Of a DNA stretch of 64,000 bases, positions 44,811 through 53,734 are shown piece by piece. Every line of letters begins with the position of its first letter. Positions within the stretch are counted from its first letter, which is position 1. A program made the translations under genes and the position numbers. Location: positions 1,170,059 through 1,234,058 of the forward strand of contig NZ_HE578907.1 of the NCBI RefSeq assembly GCF_000321005.1, in the 5' to 3' direction. This DNA comes from Anaerococcus senegalensis JC48. Its GTDB lineage: Bacteria > Bacillota > Clostridia > Tissierellales > Peptoniphilaceae. Below the pieces are notes generated by a model, which saw only the letters and a list, made by a program, of their open reading frames with translations, was not told where the DNA came from and searched no databases.

Positions 44811-44966
44811 TAAATTATAGGCTATATTCATTGAAATTTAAAAGTTTTTTAATACTTTGGAAAATACTTATTTATTTTTACGACAAAAAAACTTTTTCCT
44901 AATATTTACTTTTATTTATGAAAAAAACTGATAAAGTATAGTTAATGATTTTTAAGAGGTGATTTT

Positions 44967-46286
44967 ATGAATTTAGATAAGAAAATTTTAAAACAATTAG
45001 AAACAATTTATGATAAAGATGAAAAAAATAAGGTAATTGAAAATGCTATTTCTAATATGGGAATAAAGGAGGCCTCCCTTGATAGAAATATTATTAATAG
45101 GCACGATTTTATTTTTTCTAATGAGGTCGAAACTAAGGATGTTACCAATCAAAAAAAGACTGGTAGATGTTGGATGTTTGCAGGGCTAAATATGGTTAGG
45201 ATGCATATTGCCAAAAAACTTAATATGGAAAAGTTTGAGCTTTCCGAGTCTTTTTTGTATTTTTATGACAATATGGAAAAGGCAAATTTGTTTTTACAAA
45301 GGGTGATTGATACAAAAAATTTGGATATTAAGGATAGAAAAGTTGAGGATGTTTTTTATTCTACTCCTGAAGACGGGGGTTATTTTGAATTTTTCTATTA
45401 TTTGATCAAAAAATATGGAATTGTTCCAAAAAATGCCATGGGCGAACTTTACCATACTGATCAATCTCAATTTATGTTTTATGTATTAGAAAATGCTCTC
45501 AAAAAAATTGCCATGAAAATTAGGGCAACAGATGATGAGAAAAAAATAGAAAATTTAAGGAAAGAAGGGCTTTCTTATGCCTATAATATTTTTGCAAAAT
45601 CAATAGGAAAACCTGTAGAATCTTTTGATTTTAAATATTATGATAAGGATGATAAATATCATATAGAAGAAAATATGACTCCAAAAGAATTTTTTGATAA
45701 GTATGTGGGTGATTTTTTTGATGGAAAAGTTAAGTTATTAAATGACCCAAGGCACCCTTACAATAGGATTTTGGTTGATAAGATGGCAAAAAATGCAGTT
45801 GACCTTGATGATCTTGTTGGAATTAATGTGGATATGGATACCATGAGCAAATTTGCCCAAAAATCCATAAAAAATAATGAGACAATGTGGTTTGCTTGCG
45901 ATGTTGATATAAATGAAGACAGAGAAAGTGGAGTTTTAGATGAAAATTTATTTAATTTTGACCAAACTTTTGTTAATTTCCCAAAAATGACCAAGGAAGA
46001 AAGAATAAATTCAAGATATTCTACAGCATGTCACGCCATGAATCTTACAGGATTTGATAAAAAAGGTAAAGAGGTTGAATTCTGGAAGATAGAAAATTCC
46101 TGGGGCGAAGATGACGGTAAAGATGGATATTTTTCTATGACTGATGAGTGGTTTAGGGAAAATACCTTTGAGTTGATAATAGATAAGAAATTTTTGACAA
46201 AAAAAGTAATGGAAGCCTTTGATAAGGAAAAAATTTATTATGATGAATTTGACCCTATGTATAAGATGCTAAGAAATGTTAGATAG
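44967..46286 (+). CDS. pepC: Aminopeptidase C (bleomycin-hydrolase family)
   Basis: Cytosolic cysteine aminopeptidase of papain fold (peptidase C1B), usually a hexamer. 439 residues, normal length. The catalytic cysteine is in KKTGRCWMFAGLN (near residue 67), histidine in STACHAMNLTGF, and asparagine in WKIENSWGE. The C-terminus blocks the active site in the family and confers exo-specificity. Trims peptides taken up as nutrient. AGAGGTG ribosome site. Monogenic, and its 3' end faces a large repeat array. Confidence 0.95.
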   Translation: MNLDKKILKQLETIYDKDEKNKVIENAISNMGIKEASLDRNIINRHDFIFSNEVETKDVTNQKKTGRCWMFAGLNMVRMHIAKKLNMEKFELSESFLYFYDNMEKANLFLQRVIDTKNLDIKDRKVEDVFYSTPEDGGYFEFFYYLIKKYGIVPKNAMGELYHTDQSQFMFYVLENALKKIAMKIRATDDEKKIENLRKEGLSYAYNIFAKSIGKPVESFDFKYYDKDDKYHIEENMTPKEFFDKYVGDFFDGKVKLLNDPRHPYNRILVDKMAKNAVDLDDLVGINVDMDTMSKFAQKSIKNNETMWFACDVDINEDRESGVLDENLFNFDQTFVNFPKMTKEERINSRYSTACHAMNLTGFDKKGKEVEFWKIENSWGEDDGKDGYFSMTDEWFRENTFELIIDKKFLTKKVMEAFDKEKIYYDEFDPMYKMLRNVR

Positions 46287-46433
46287 AAATTTTTTTGATT
46301 AATTAATAAAGATATATCTATAGCCCATCTCGACTAAAGGTAAGGTAGTGAAGTGCATTAGAGATCACTTTGTTTTCTTTGCTAAAAGCTTAGTTTTATT
46401 TTTTGATTAATTTAATTTATGAGATCTCTCCAC

Positions 46434-46600
46434 ACTAAAACTCATTTGCTTTGCAAATTCCTCCGTGCTCATGAAAACTCATTTACTACGTAAATTCTTC
46501 CGTGCTCTCGCACTAGTTTTCAGGATTTATAACCGAAATCAACGGTTATAAATCTGCACTAGTTTTAGGGATAAATATGCCAAATCAAGGCATATTTATC
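46434..46600 (-). mobile_element. Insertion module M4, interrupted by a second module
   Basis: On the minus strand it begins GATAAATATGCC-TTGATTT-GGCATATTTATC, then CCCTAAAACTAGTGC. It is cut at the tetraloop position by about 86 nt (46470-46555) and resumes with GAGCACGGAGGAATTTGC and ends GAGTTTTAGT. Without the inner piece it matches the copies at 27293 and 27700. Confidence 0.75.
46470..46555 (-). mobile_element. Insertion module M5, nested in the tetraloop of M4
   Basis: Minus strand: stem 1 GATTTATAACCG/CGGTTATAAATC with the constant loop TTGATTT, then GTGC-GAGA-GCAC (GNRA loop), ATTTAC-GTA-GTAAAT, and TGAAAAC/GTTTTCA as closing pair. Sequence differs from the other copies in the stems, but pairing is kept. 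Confidence 0.75.
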
Positions 46601-47181
46601 AGGTCGATATGGGTACTGGTTTTATTTGGTTTATTTCTGAAGGATAATTTTTTCTATATTTGAATTTAATAAGAGATCTCTCGACTTCGCTTGAGATGGG
46701 CTTAATTGGAAATTTTTTATTACTAAATAATCATCTTAATTTAGATTGTATTTAATAGATTTTTCCTAATCGTTTTAACAAGTATAAACTTTAGCTATTA
46801 AATAAATATCCCAAACACCCATCTCGACTAAACGTAACGTAGTGGAGTGCACGGAGAGATCTCTTTTTTTGTCTTTGCTAAAGGCTGAGTTTGATTTTGG
46901 GATTAATTTAATACAGAGATCTCTCCACTCACTTTGTTCGGTCGAGATGGGTTTTCTTGCGACTTTTTTTATTGCTAAAGGATTTAATAAACTAGATTTC
47001 GATTTTTATTGAGTAATATATTTTTTTAATTTTCCTAATATTTATTAATATAAACTTTAGCTATTACATACATAAGGCAATCACCCATCTCGACTAAGCG
47101 TAACGGAGTGAAGCGCATGGAGAGATCTCTTTTTTTATATTCGATAAATTTCTTTAAATATCAACTTTAGTCTTTAAGTAT

Positions 47182-47223
47182 ATAAAAAATAACCCATCTT
47201 GATTTTTATTTTCAAGATGGGTT
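47182..47223 (-). terminator. Terminator of the tetrapyrrole operon (bidirectional)
   Basis: AACCCATCTTGA (47191-47202) pairs with TCAAGATGGGTT (47212-47223). On the minus strand it is followed by ATTTTTTATA, on the plus strand by TTTTTT, so it may serve both sides. The arm again shares CCCATCT with the repeat family. Confidence 0.88.
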
Positions 47224-47231
47224 TTTTTATT

Positions 47232-48512
47232 TTATTTTGTTTTTTTAATATATTCCAGGGCTTTTTTGTTTTGTTCTATTGTGTAGTTTATTATATCATC
47301 ATCCAAGGCATCGGACATGAACATTGCTTCAAATTGGGCAGGTGGTAGGAGAATTTTTTTCTCTTTCATGTAATTGAAATATTTTGAATAGGTCTCAAGG
47401 TCTGCTTTTTGGACATCGTCGTATGATCTTATTTGGTCAAATTCTCCAAAAAATATTGACATCATTGATTTATACCTTGTTACAAATCCATCTACTCCTG
47501 TTTGTTTTAGGTTATCTTTAAATCCTTCTTCTAGCATTTTTGCATATTTTTCAAGCCTTTGATAGATGTCTGGATTTTCTTTTAATATTGTCAAAACATC
47601 AAGTCCCATTTTCATTATAAATGGGGATCCTGATAGAGTTCCTGCTTGGTAAACTGGGCCAATTGGTGATAAGACTTCCATTATTTCTCGTCTTCCTCCA
47701 AAGCCTCCTACTGGCATTCCCCCTCCTACAATTTTTCCAAAGCAAAACATATCTGGTTTTACTCCAAATTCTGTAGAAATTGATCCAAATTTTAGTCTGA
47801 AGGCTGTGATTACTTCGTCAAATATTAAGACTATATTTTTTTCTTGGGTGATTTTTCTTAGCTCTTTTACAAATTCCAAATCTATTGGAACAACTCCCAT
47901 GTTTCCTGCTATTGGTTCAAGAATTACTGCAGCTACTTGACCTTCATTTTCTACTAGGGTTTTTTTGACTGATTCTATGTCGTTATATTTGCAAACTAGG
48001 GTATCTTTTATTACTTCTTTTGGAACTCCTGCTGATGTGGCTACGTTAAAGGTCAAGGCTCCTGATCCTGATTTTACCAAAAGTCCATCAGAGTGGCCGT
48101 GATAGCATCCTTCAAATTTTATTATCTTATCTTTTTTTGTAAATCCTCTTGCACATCTTATGGCTGACATGGTGGCTTCTGTTCCAGAATTTACCATTCT
48201 TATCATGTCTGTATCGAAGGCCTCTGCCAAAAATTTTGCCATTTCGATTTCTACTTTTGTAGGAAGGCCAAAGGTAAGTCCTTCTTCCAAATATCCCTTT
48301 GCTTTTTCGATTAATTCTTTTTTACCATGGCCCAAAATCATTGGTCCCCATGAGGAAATAAAATCTATATAGGCTTCGTCATTTTCATCTACTATGGTTG
48401 ATCCCTTTCCATATTTTGCAAAAAGTGGATTGCCACCGACTGCCCCAAAGGCTCTTACTGGTGAGTTTACTCCACCTGGTATATATTTTTTCGCTTGATC
48501 AAAAAGACTCAT
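47232..48512 (-). CDS. hemL: Glutamate-1-semialdehyde 2,1-aminomutase
   Basis: PLP enzyme converting glutamate-1-semialdehyde to 5-aminolevulinate, the second step of the C5 pathway. 426 residues. Conserved VNSGTEATMSAIRCARG, the pyridine-binding aspartate in LIFDEVITAFR, and the PLP lysine in FCFGKIVGGGMPVGGFGG. The start overlaps the hemB stop (TAATG). Last gene of the hemA-to-hemL operon. Confidence 0.96.
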   Translation of the reverse strand: MSLFDQAKKYIPGGVNSPVRAFGAVGGNPLFAKYGKGSTIVDENDEAYIDFISSWGPMILGHGKKELIEKAKGYLEEGLTFGLPTKVEIEMAKFLAEAFDTDMIRMVNSGTEATMSAIRCARGFTKKDKIIKFEGCYHGHSDGLLVKSGSGALTFNVATSAGVPKEVIKDTLVCKYNDIESVKKTLVENEGQVAAVILEPIAGNMGVVPIDLEFVKELRKITQEKNIVLIFDEVITAFRLKFGSISTEFGVKPDMFCFGKIVGGGMPVGGFGGRREIMEVLSPIGPVYQAGTLSGSPFIMKMGLDVLTILKENPDIYQRLEKYAKMLEEGFKDNLKQTGVDGFVTRYKSMMSIFFGEFDQIRSYDDVQKADLETYSKYFNYMKEKKILLPPAQFEAMFMSDALDDDIINYTIEQNKKALEYIKKTK

Positions 48513-49477
48513 TATTTATCTCCTCTCAATTTTTTTGCCATTTCTTTTGCGTGATAGGTAATTATTAATTTTGCCCCGGCTCTTTTTATTGAAATTAATA
48601 TTTCATAAATTATTTCTTCATTTACAAGGCCCATTTTTATGGCATTTTTTACCATAGAATATTCCCCACTAACATTATAGGCAACAATATTTGTGTTGAA
48701 ATTATCCTTTGTTCTTTGAATTATATCCAAAAATGATAGGGCTGGCTTTACAATTATAAAATCTGCATCTTCTTCAAGGTCAAGGTCAATTTCTCTCATT
48801 GCCTCGTTTGAATTGTGATAATCCATTTGGTAAGATTTTCTATCGCCAAATGATGGGGCAGAATCTGCTGCATCCCTAAAAGGTCCGTAGAAATTTGATG
48901 CGTATTTTGCAGAATAGGACATTATTGGAATATTTTTAAAATTATTTTCATCAAGAATTTTTCTAATTGCCTTTATCCTAAAATCCATCATGTCTGATGG
49001 GGCAATTATATCTGCTCCGGCCTTAGCGTGGGATAGGGCAATTCTTGCAATATAGGAAACAGTTTCGTCATTTAAAACGTGTCCCTCGTGGTCTAAAATT
49101 CCACAATGACCGTGGTCTGTGTACTCGCACATACAAACATCTGTTATTACTATTAAGTCTTTATTTATTTCTTTTATTTTTCTTACAGCCTTTTGGATAA
49201 TTCCATCTTCTGCATAAGCTTCTGATCCGTGGTCGTCTTTTTTGTTTGGAATTCCAAATAAAATTACAGATTTTATTCCAAGATCTACAATTTCATTTAT
49301 CTCATCTTCCAATTTATCCAAGGAAAAATGATAGCAATCTGGCATTGAAGGAATTTCTTTTTTTATCCCTTCCCCTTCTACAACAAAAAGTGGGTAAATA
49401 AAATCTGAAATTTCAAGGCTAGTTTCTTTTGTCATTTGTCTTAAAACTTTGTTTTCTCTAATTCTTCTCATTCTCAT
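48512..49477 (-). CDS. hemB: Porphobilinogen synthase (5-aminolevulinate dehydratase)
   Basis: Condenses two 5-aminolevulinate molecules to porphobilinogen. 321 residues. The zinc-type metal site is complete (DVCMCEYTDHGHCG with three cysteines), the first Schiff-base lysine is in SAKYASNFYGPFRDAADSAP, and the second is in FIIVKPALSFLD. The start lies 20 bp inside the end of the upstream fusion gene, so the two are tightly coupled. Confidence 0.96.
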   Translation of the reverse strand: MRMRRIRENKVLRQMTKETSLEISDFIYPLFVVEGEGIKKEIPSMPDCYHFSLDKLEDEINEIVDLGIKSVILFGIPNKKDDHGSEAYAEDGIIQKAVRKIKEINKDLIVITDVCMCEYTDHGHCGILDHEGHVLNDETVSYIARIALSHAKAGADIIAPSDMMDFRIKAIRKILDENNFKNIPIMSYSAKYASNFYGPFRDAADSAPSFGDRKSYQMDYHNSNEAMREIDLDLEEDADFIIVKPALSFLDIIQRTKDNFNTNIVAYNVSGEYSMVKNAIKMGLVNEEIIYEILISIKRAGAKLIITYHAKEMAKKLRGDK

Positions 49478-51797
49478 AATCTTCTACTATCCTTTCTATC
49501 AAAGAATCTACACTTTGTTTTTTGGATTCTTTGTACACTTCTAGTCCATGATTTTTTATTGTTTGGCTGGTAATTTGACCTATTGAATATATTTTTGTAT
49601 TTTTTAATGACTCTTTGCCATAAATTTCTACAAAATTATTTACACAAGATGATGATGTAAAAATCACCCCATCAAAATCAAGGTCAATATCTTCTTTTTC
49701 TGCCTTTATATTGTCATAAATTTCAATTTCATCCAAGTCTCCTATCTTTCTAAGGCCTTCTATTATTATTTTCCTAGATAGGTTTGAGTGAGGGAAAAAT
49801 ATTTTATCATCTTTTTTGACATATTTTTCCATTTGGTCAAGGAGATTTTCCCCGACAAAATTTCTTGGGACTATGTCGACTTTCAAATTATATTTTTCTA
49901 TTTCTTTTTTAGTTTTTTCTCCTATAGCTGCAATTTTAACTTTTTCAATATCCCTTATATCGTGGTTTTCTATTAATTTATCGAAAAATATTTTTACAGC
50001 GTTTTTGGATGTAAATACCAAATAATCATATGAAAAATCTTTGAATTTTTCTTCTAATATGTCAGTATTTTTTTCTAAAATTTTTATTGTTGGAATAATT
50101 TTTACATCAAAGCCCAAGGCCTCTAATTTTTCCTTATCTTTTATTGTTGATTCATAATCACGGGTGAGGGCGATTTTTTTGCCAAAATTTTTGCTTTCAA
50201 AATAGTTTAAATACTCCCTAATGCCAACTGTATCAGAAACTACAACTATGGCAGGTCTTTTTATTTTTTCAAGGTCGATTTCATCCATTACTTTTTCTAC
50301 AGTCGATGTATAGACTTTTTGTTTTGGACTTGACCCATTTGAAATAATGGCAATTTTTTTATCCTTTTTTATGCCTCCATCTATCAAGTCTTTTATAATA
50401 TTTGGAAGATTTTTAAGTCCCATATAAAATACTAGGGTTCCTGGAAGTTTGGCATATTTTTTGAAATCTTCATTTTGATTTTTTGACCTATGGCCTGTAA
50501 TAAAGGAAATTGATGTTGCCATATTTCTGTGGCTTGCTGGAATTCCTGCTGTGTTTAGGCAAACTATTCCCGATGTAAGGCCTGGCATGGTTTCAAATTC
50601 TAGTCCATTTTCTTTTATAAAAAGAGCTTCTTCAGACCCTCTTCCAAAAACATAAGGATCTCCACCTTTTAATCTAACAACTTTTTTGCCAGTTTTTGCC
50701 TTATCAACCATCAATTTATTTATGTCATCTTGGCTTAAAACATGGTCGCCCATAGATTTTCCCACATAATACAAGTCCTTATTTCTATATGGGTCAAGAA
50801 TTTCTTGGTTTAAAAGCCTATCGTAAATTATTACATCAGCCTTATCTAGGGCTTTTTTTACTGCAAGAGTTATATTATTTTTTGAACCAATTCCTGCCCC
50901 TGCAAGGATTATTTTTTTGTAGGATTTTTTCTTTAAATTTCTTGCCAATTTTTGGGCAAGATAAATCCTATCAGAAATATTTCCTGAAACTTTTTGGTAA
51001 TTTATCTTATCATCCTTGTCAAAGGCCATAGACCCTGTGAGACTAATCTTATCATGGTCAATTTCTGTAAAAATTCCCATAGGAGTCGAACAATCTGCTC
51101 CCAATTCTTTTTGAAAGGCCCTTTCTGTTTCCATCCTAAAAAGAGTCTTGTCGTCAGAATTTTTCTTAAAAATTTCAAATAATTTTTTATCTTCTTTTCT
51201 AATTTCTATACCCAAAATCCCCTGGCAAGGTGATGGGGTAAAAATATGAGGATCAAGGTCAAAGTTAATTTTTCCATCAAGACCTGCCCTTTTTAAGCCA
51301 GATTTTGCAAGGATAACCCCGTCGAGATTTTCACTTTGAATCTTTTTTATCCTTGTTTCAACATTTCCCCTGATTGCCTTAAATTTTATATTTGAAAAAT
51401 AATTTTTCCCCTGACAAATTCTTCTATTTGATCCAGTTCCTACAAATGCATTATTTAAATCATCCATTTTTTTAAAAACTTCTTTTCCAACAAAAGAATC
51501 CCTAGGATCTTCTCCTTTTAAAGGTGGGGTAAAAAACAATCTCTCATTAATTTCTGACGGCATATCTTTTAGGGAATGAACTGCTACATCAATTGTTTTA
51601 TCCAAAAGTTTTTCTTCAATTTCCCTTACAAAAACTCCCTTTGAATTAAGTTGGTCAATTTTTTTATCTCTATTTCTATCTCCCTTGGTAGAAATTTCTA
51701 CAATTTGGGCATCAAGGCCTTCTTTTTCCAAAATATCCTTTACCATATTTGCCTGGATCAAGGCAAGCTTACTCGCTCTACTTCCTATTTTTATCAT
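49458..51797 (-). CDS. hemC: Trifunctional HemC-CobA-HemD fusion
   Basis: 779 residues carrying three consecutive enzymes. Residues 1-293 are porphobilinogen deaminase (hydroxymethylbilane synthase) with GSRASKLAL and C236, which binds the dipyrromethane cofactor, in ELGADCSTP. Residues about 294-535 are uroporphyrinogen-III C-methyltransferase, with GAGIGSKNNITL in place of the usual GAGPG-type loop, RLKGGDPYVFGRG and the ASHRNMATSISFITGH segment. Residues about 538-779 are uroporphyrinogen-III synthase (FTSKNAVKIFF, FTSSSCVNNF). The chain runs from porphobilinogen to precorrin-2 in one protein. HemD-CobA fusions are known in Clostridia; the added HemC is less common. TAATG overlap with the upstream gene. 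Confidence 0.94.
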   Translation of the reverse strand: MIKIGSRASKLALIQANMVKDILEKEGLDAQIVEISTKGDRNRDKKIDQLNSKGVFVREIEEKLLDKTIDVAVHSLKDMPSEINERLFFTPPLKGEDPRDSFVGKEVFKKMDDLNNAFVGTGSNRRICQGKNYFSNIKFKAIRGNVETRIKKIQSENLDGVILAKSGLKRAGLDGKINFDLDPHIFTPSPCQGILGIEIRKEDKKLFEIFKKNSDDKTLFRMETERAFQKELGADCSTPMGIFTEIDHDKISLTGSMAFDKDDKINYQKVSGNISDRIYLAQKLARNLKKKSYKKIILAGAGIGSKNNITLAVKKALDKADVIIYDRLLNQEILDPYRNKDLYYVGKSMGDHVLSQDDINKLMVDKAKTGKKVVRLKGGDPYVFGRGSEEALFIKENGLEFETMPGLTSGIVCLNTAGIPASHRNMATSISFITGHRSKNQNEDFKKYAKLPGTLVFYMGLKNLPNIIKDLIDGGIKKDKKIAIISNGSSPKQKVYTSTVEKVMDEIDLEKIKRPAIVVVSDTVGIREYLNYFESKNFGKKIALTRDYESTIKDKEKLEALGFDVKIIPTIKILEKNTDILEEKFKDFSYDYLVFTSKNAVKIFFDKLIENHDIRDIEKVKIAAIGEKTKKEIEKYNLKVDIVPRNFVGENLLDQMEKYVKKDDKIFFPHSNLSRKIIIEGLRKIGDLDEIEIYDNIKAEKEDIDLDFDGVIFTSSSCVNNFVEIYGKESLKNTKIYSIGQITSQTIKNHGLEVYKESKKQSVDSLIERIVEDYENEKN

Positions 51798-52390
51798 TAA
51801 ATCTTCTCCAAATATTTTTTCAAAAATTCCTTATCTTCCTTATAAAGGTCCAACAAAAGAGCCTTATTATAAATTCCGTTTTTTCTTAATTTATGACGAA
51901 TTTTTATCATTAATTCTATTTTTTCCTTATCAAGACTATCCAAATATTTTTCCAAATCATCTCCAATAAGTGAAGAAACAATTGGAATTTGACCCTTACT
52001 TGATATAGAAATATCTACAAATTCATTGGAAATATTTTTCCTTAAATAAAAATCACTTCCAAAAGAATCAGACAAGTCCAAACTACTAATTCCTAAATTT
52101 TTAGCTTTTTTTCTCAAAATCTTATTTAATTTATTATCACCTGTTGCCAAAAATAAAAAATCGCATGGAGGAAAAATAAAATTTTCATCAATATTTTTTT
52201 TAATAATTTTTATCCTATGTGAATTTTCTCTATAAAGTTTTAGAATTTCTCCATCAAATTCTTTTGCATATACAAGAAATAGAAACTCCCCTTTTAGAAG
52301 AGATTTTATTTTTCTTTTTGCAATTTCTCCTCCACCTAGAAATAAACAAATCTTATCTTTTGAATCTATAGAAATTGGAAAATATCTCAT
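51797..52390 (-). CDS. Precorrin-2 dehydrogenase / sirohydrochlorin ferrochelatase-like (SirC/Met8 N-terminal type)
   Basis: 197 residues. NAD-binding domain with LFLGGGEIAKRKIKSLL (about residues 14-30), the catalytic-type aspartate segment FLFLATGDNKLNK, and the SSKGQIPIVSSLIGDDLEKYL segment typical of CysG/Met8 N-terminal domains. It oxidises precorrin-2 to sirohydrochlorin, on the way to siroheme or anaerobic cobalamin. It overlaps both neighbours by 1-4 bases. Whether it also chelates metal cannot be told. Confidence 0.9.
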   Translation of the reverse strand: MRYFPISIDSKDKICLFLGGGEIAKRKIKSLLKGEFLFLVYAKEFDGEILKLYRENSHRIKIIKKNIDENFIFPPCDFLFLATGDNKLNKILRKKAKNLGISSLDLSDSFGSDFYLRKNISNEFVDISISSKGQIPIVSSLIGDDLEKYLDSLDKEKIELMIKIRHKLRKNGIYNKALLLDLYKEDKEFLKKYLEKI

Positions 52391-53613
52391 TTTTTATACA
52401 CCTTTGTCAATATTTTTAAAGTTTTATCAAAGTCTTCATCATGATTTTCTTTAATAGTCAAAACTGGATCGCGAGCAATTTTTTTTAAGGCATTTCTAAC
52501 CGCCTTATCAACTTTCTTTTTTTGAGAAGCTGTCATATCAGTCTTTCTAAAAATATAATCCATTGTCTTATCAGCCAAATCATCACATCTGTCATTTAAA
52601 TCTTTTAAAATATAGTCAATCTTAACTTCCTTCATCCATTTATAAAATTCCTCAGATTTTTCATCAATATTAGCCCTATAAGACTGTAAAATTGTTCTTC
52701 TTTTATCAAGATTTTTTCTAGAAATATCCTTAATTGAATCAACATCAAAAAGTTTTATATTAGAAAAATTTGCAATTTCAGGATCACAATCCCTAGGAAG
52801 AGCAAGGTCAAAAATATTTATTTCATTTTTTATATTTTTAAAATAATCTTTTTTTAGAACAAGGTGGGGAGAAGCTGTTGCAGAAAAAATAAAATCCATG
52901 TCTCCAAGATTTTCTTGGATTTTTTCATAAGAAATAATATTTATATTTCCGTATTCCTTTTGCATTTTTATAGACTTATCCATATTCCAATTTGAAATAT
53001 AAATATCAGCTCCTGTTTCCATTAAATTTTCTATACAAAGTCTTCCAATATTTCCAATTCCAATTACAAGGGCGTTTTTATTTGATAAATTTCCAATCTC
53101 TTGAGCTTTTTTTACGGAAATATATGGAAGAGAAAGTGGAATATGGGAAATATTTGAATCTGATTTGATTTTTTTGGAAAGATTTATAGATCTTTTTAGG
53201 GCCTCTGATAAGATTTTTTTGCAAAAACCAAGGCTAAGACTTGTCTCATAAGCATCACTAACTTGACCTAAAATTTGATCTTCTCCTACAATCAATGAAT
53301 CGAGACCACAAGTTAGAGAAAAGAGATGATTTATAGCATCTAAATCTTTTTTTACAAAAATAAAAGATGATAGGTCATCAAGAGTAAAAAATTCTTCAAA
53401 AAACTTCACAAAAAATTTATCAGAAAATTTATCATCACTTGACAAGGCAAAAATTTCAGACCTATTACAAGTTGAAAGAATAACAACTTCCTCAAAACCA
53501 TAACTTTCCAAAATTTCACTGGCTTCTATAATATCAGAATCTTTAAAATGAACTTTTTCTCGAACATCAATTCCTGCTCTATGATGATTTAGGCCAAATG
53601 AATAAAAAAACAA
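52387..53613 (-). CDS. hemA: Glutamyl-tRNA reductase
   Basis: First enzyme of the C5 tetrapyrrole route. 408 residues. Catalytic C49 in LSTCNRSE, SLTCGLDSLIVGEDQILGQV, and the NADPH domain GIGNIGRL. The C-terminal dimerisation domain holds a helical stretch. The start is TTG ending at 53613 with AAGGGGGG 7 nt upstream, and the protein then begins FFYSFGLNHHRAG as expected. A minus-strand TATAAT sits at about 53646-53651. First gene of the operon. Confidence 0.95.
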   Translation of the reverse strand: MFFYSFGLNHHRAGIDVREKVHFKDSDIIEASEILESYGFEEVVILSTCNRSEIFALSSDDKFSDKFFVKFFEEFFTLDDLSSFIFVKKDLDAINHLFSLTCGLDSLIVGEDQILGQVSDAYETSLSLGFCKKILSEALKRSINLSKKIKSDSNISHIPLSLPYISVKKAQEIGNLSNKNALVIGIGNIGRLCIENLMETGADIYISNWNMDKSIKMQKEYGNINIISYEKIQENLGDMDFIFSATASPHLVLKKDYFKNIKNEINIFDLALPRDCDPEIANFSNIKLFDVDSIKDISRKNLDKRRTILQSYRANIDEKSEEFYKWMKEVKIDYILKDLNDRCDDLADKTMDYIFRKTDMTASQKKKVDKAVRNALKKIARDPVLTIKENHDEDFDKTLKILTKVYKK

Positions 53614-53668
53614 AATCTTCCCCCCCTTATTAATTACTACTAATATTATACTATTTAAAAAAACAAAA

Positions 53669-53692
53669 TAAAAAAGCCCAGCTAAAGCTGGG
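53669..53692 (-). terminator. Terminator of the ROK kinase transcript
   Basis: Minus strand: CCCAGCT-TT-AGCTGGG (53692-53677), followed by CTTTTTTATTTT. It separates this unit from hemA. Confidence 0.9.
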
Positions 53693-53734
53693 ATTTCTAA
53701 AAAATTATTGTTTTATAAAATTAGTAAACATTTC

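Larger units (their letters stand above)
46320..47131. repeat. Intergenic repeat array IV (convergent gap)
   Basis: Between converging pepC and hemL. Left-type arms CCCATCTCGACTAA...GAGAGATC lie at 46322-46365, 46815-46863 and 47083-47131. Right-type arms AGAGATCTCTC...GAGATGGG lie at 46671-46700 and 46915-46953, and one at 46421-46613 whose loop holds two nested insertion modules. Direct repeats such as TATAAACTTTAGCTATTA occur in the linkers (near 46786 and 47050). The orientation is opposite to array III. No coding capacity. Confidence 0.87.
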
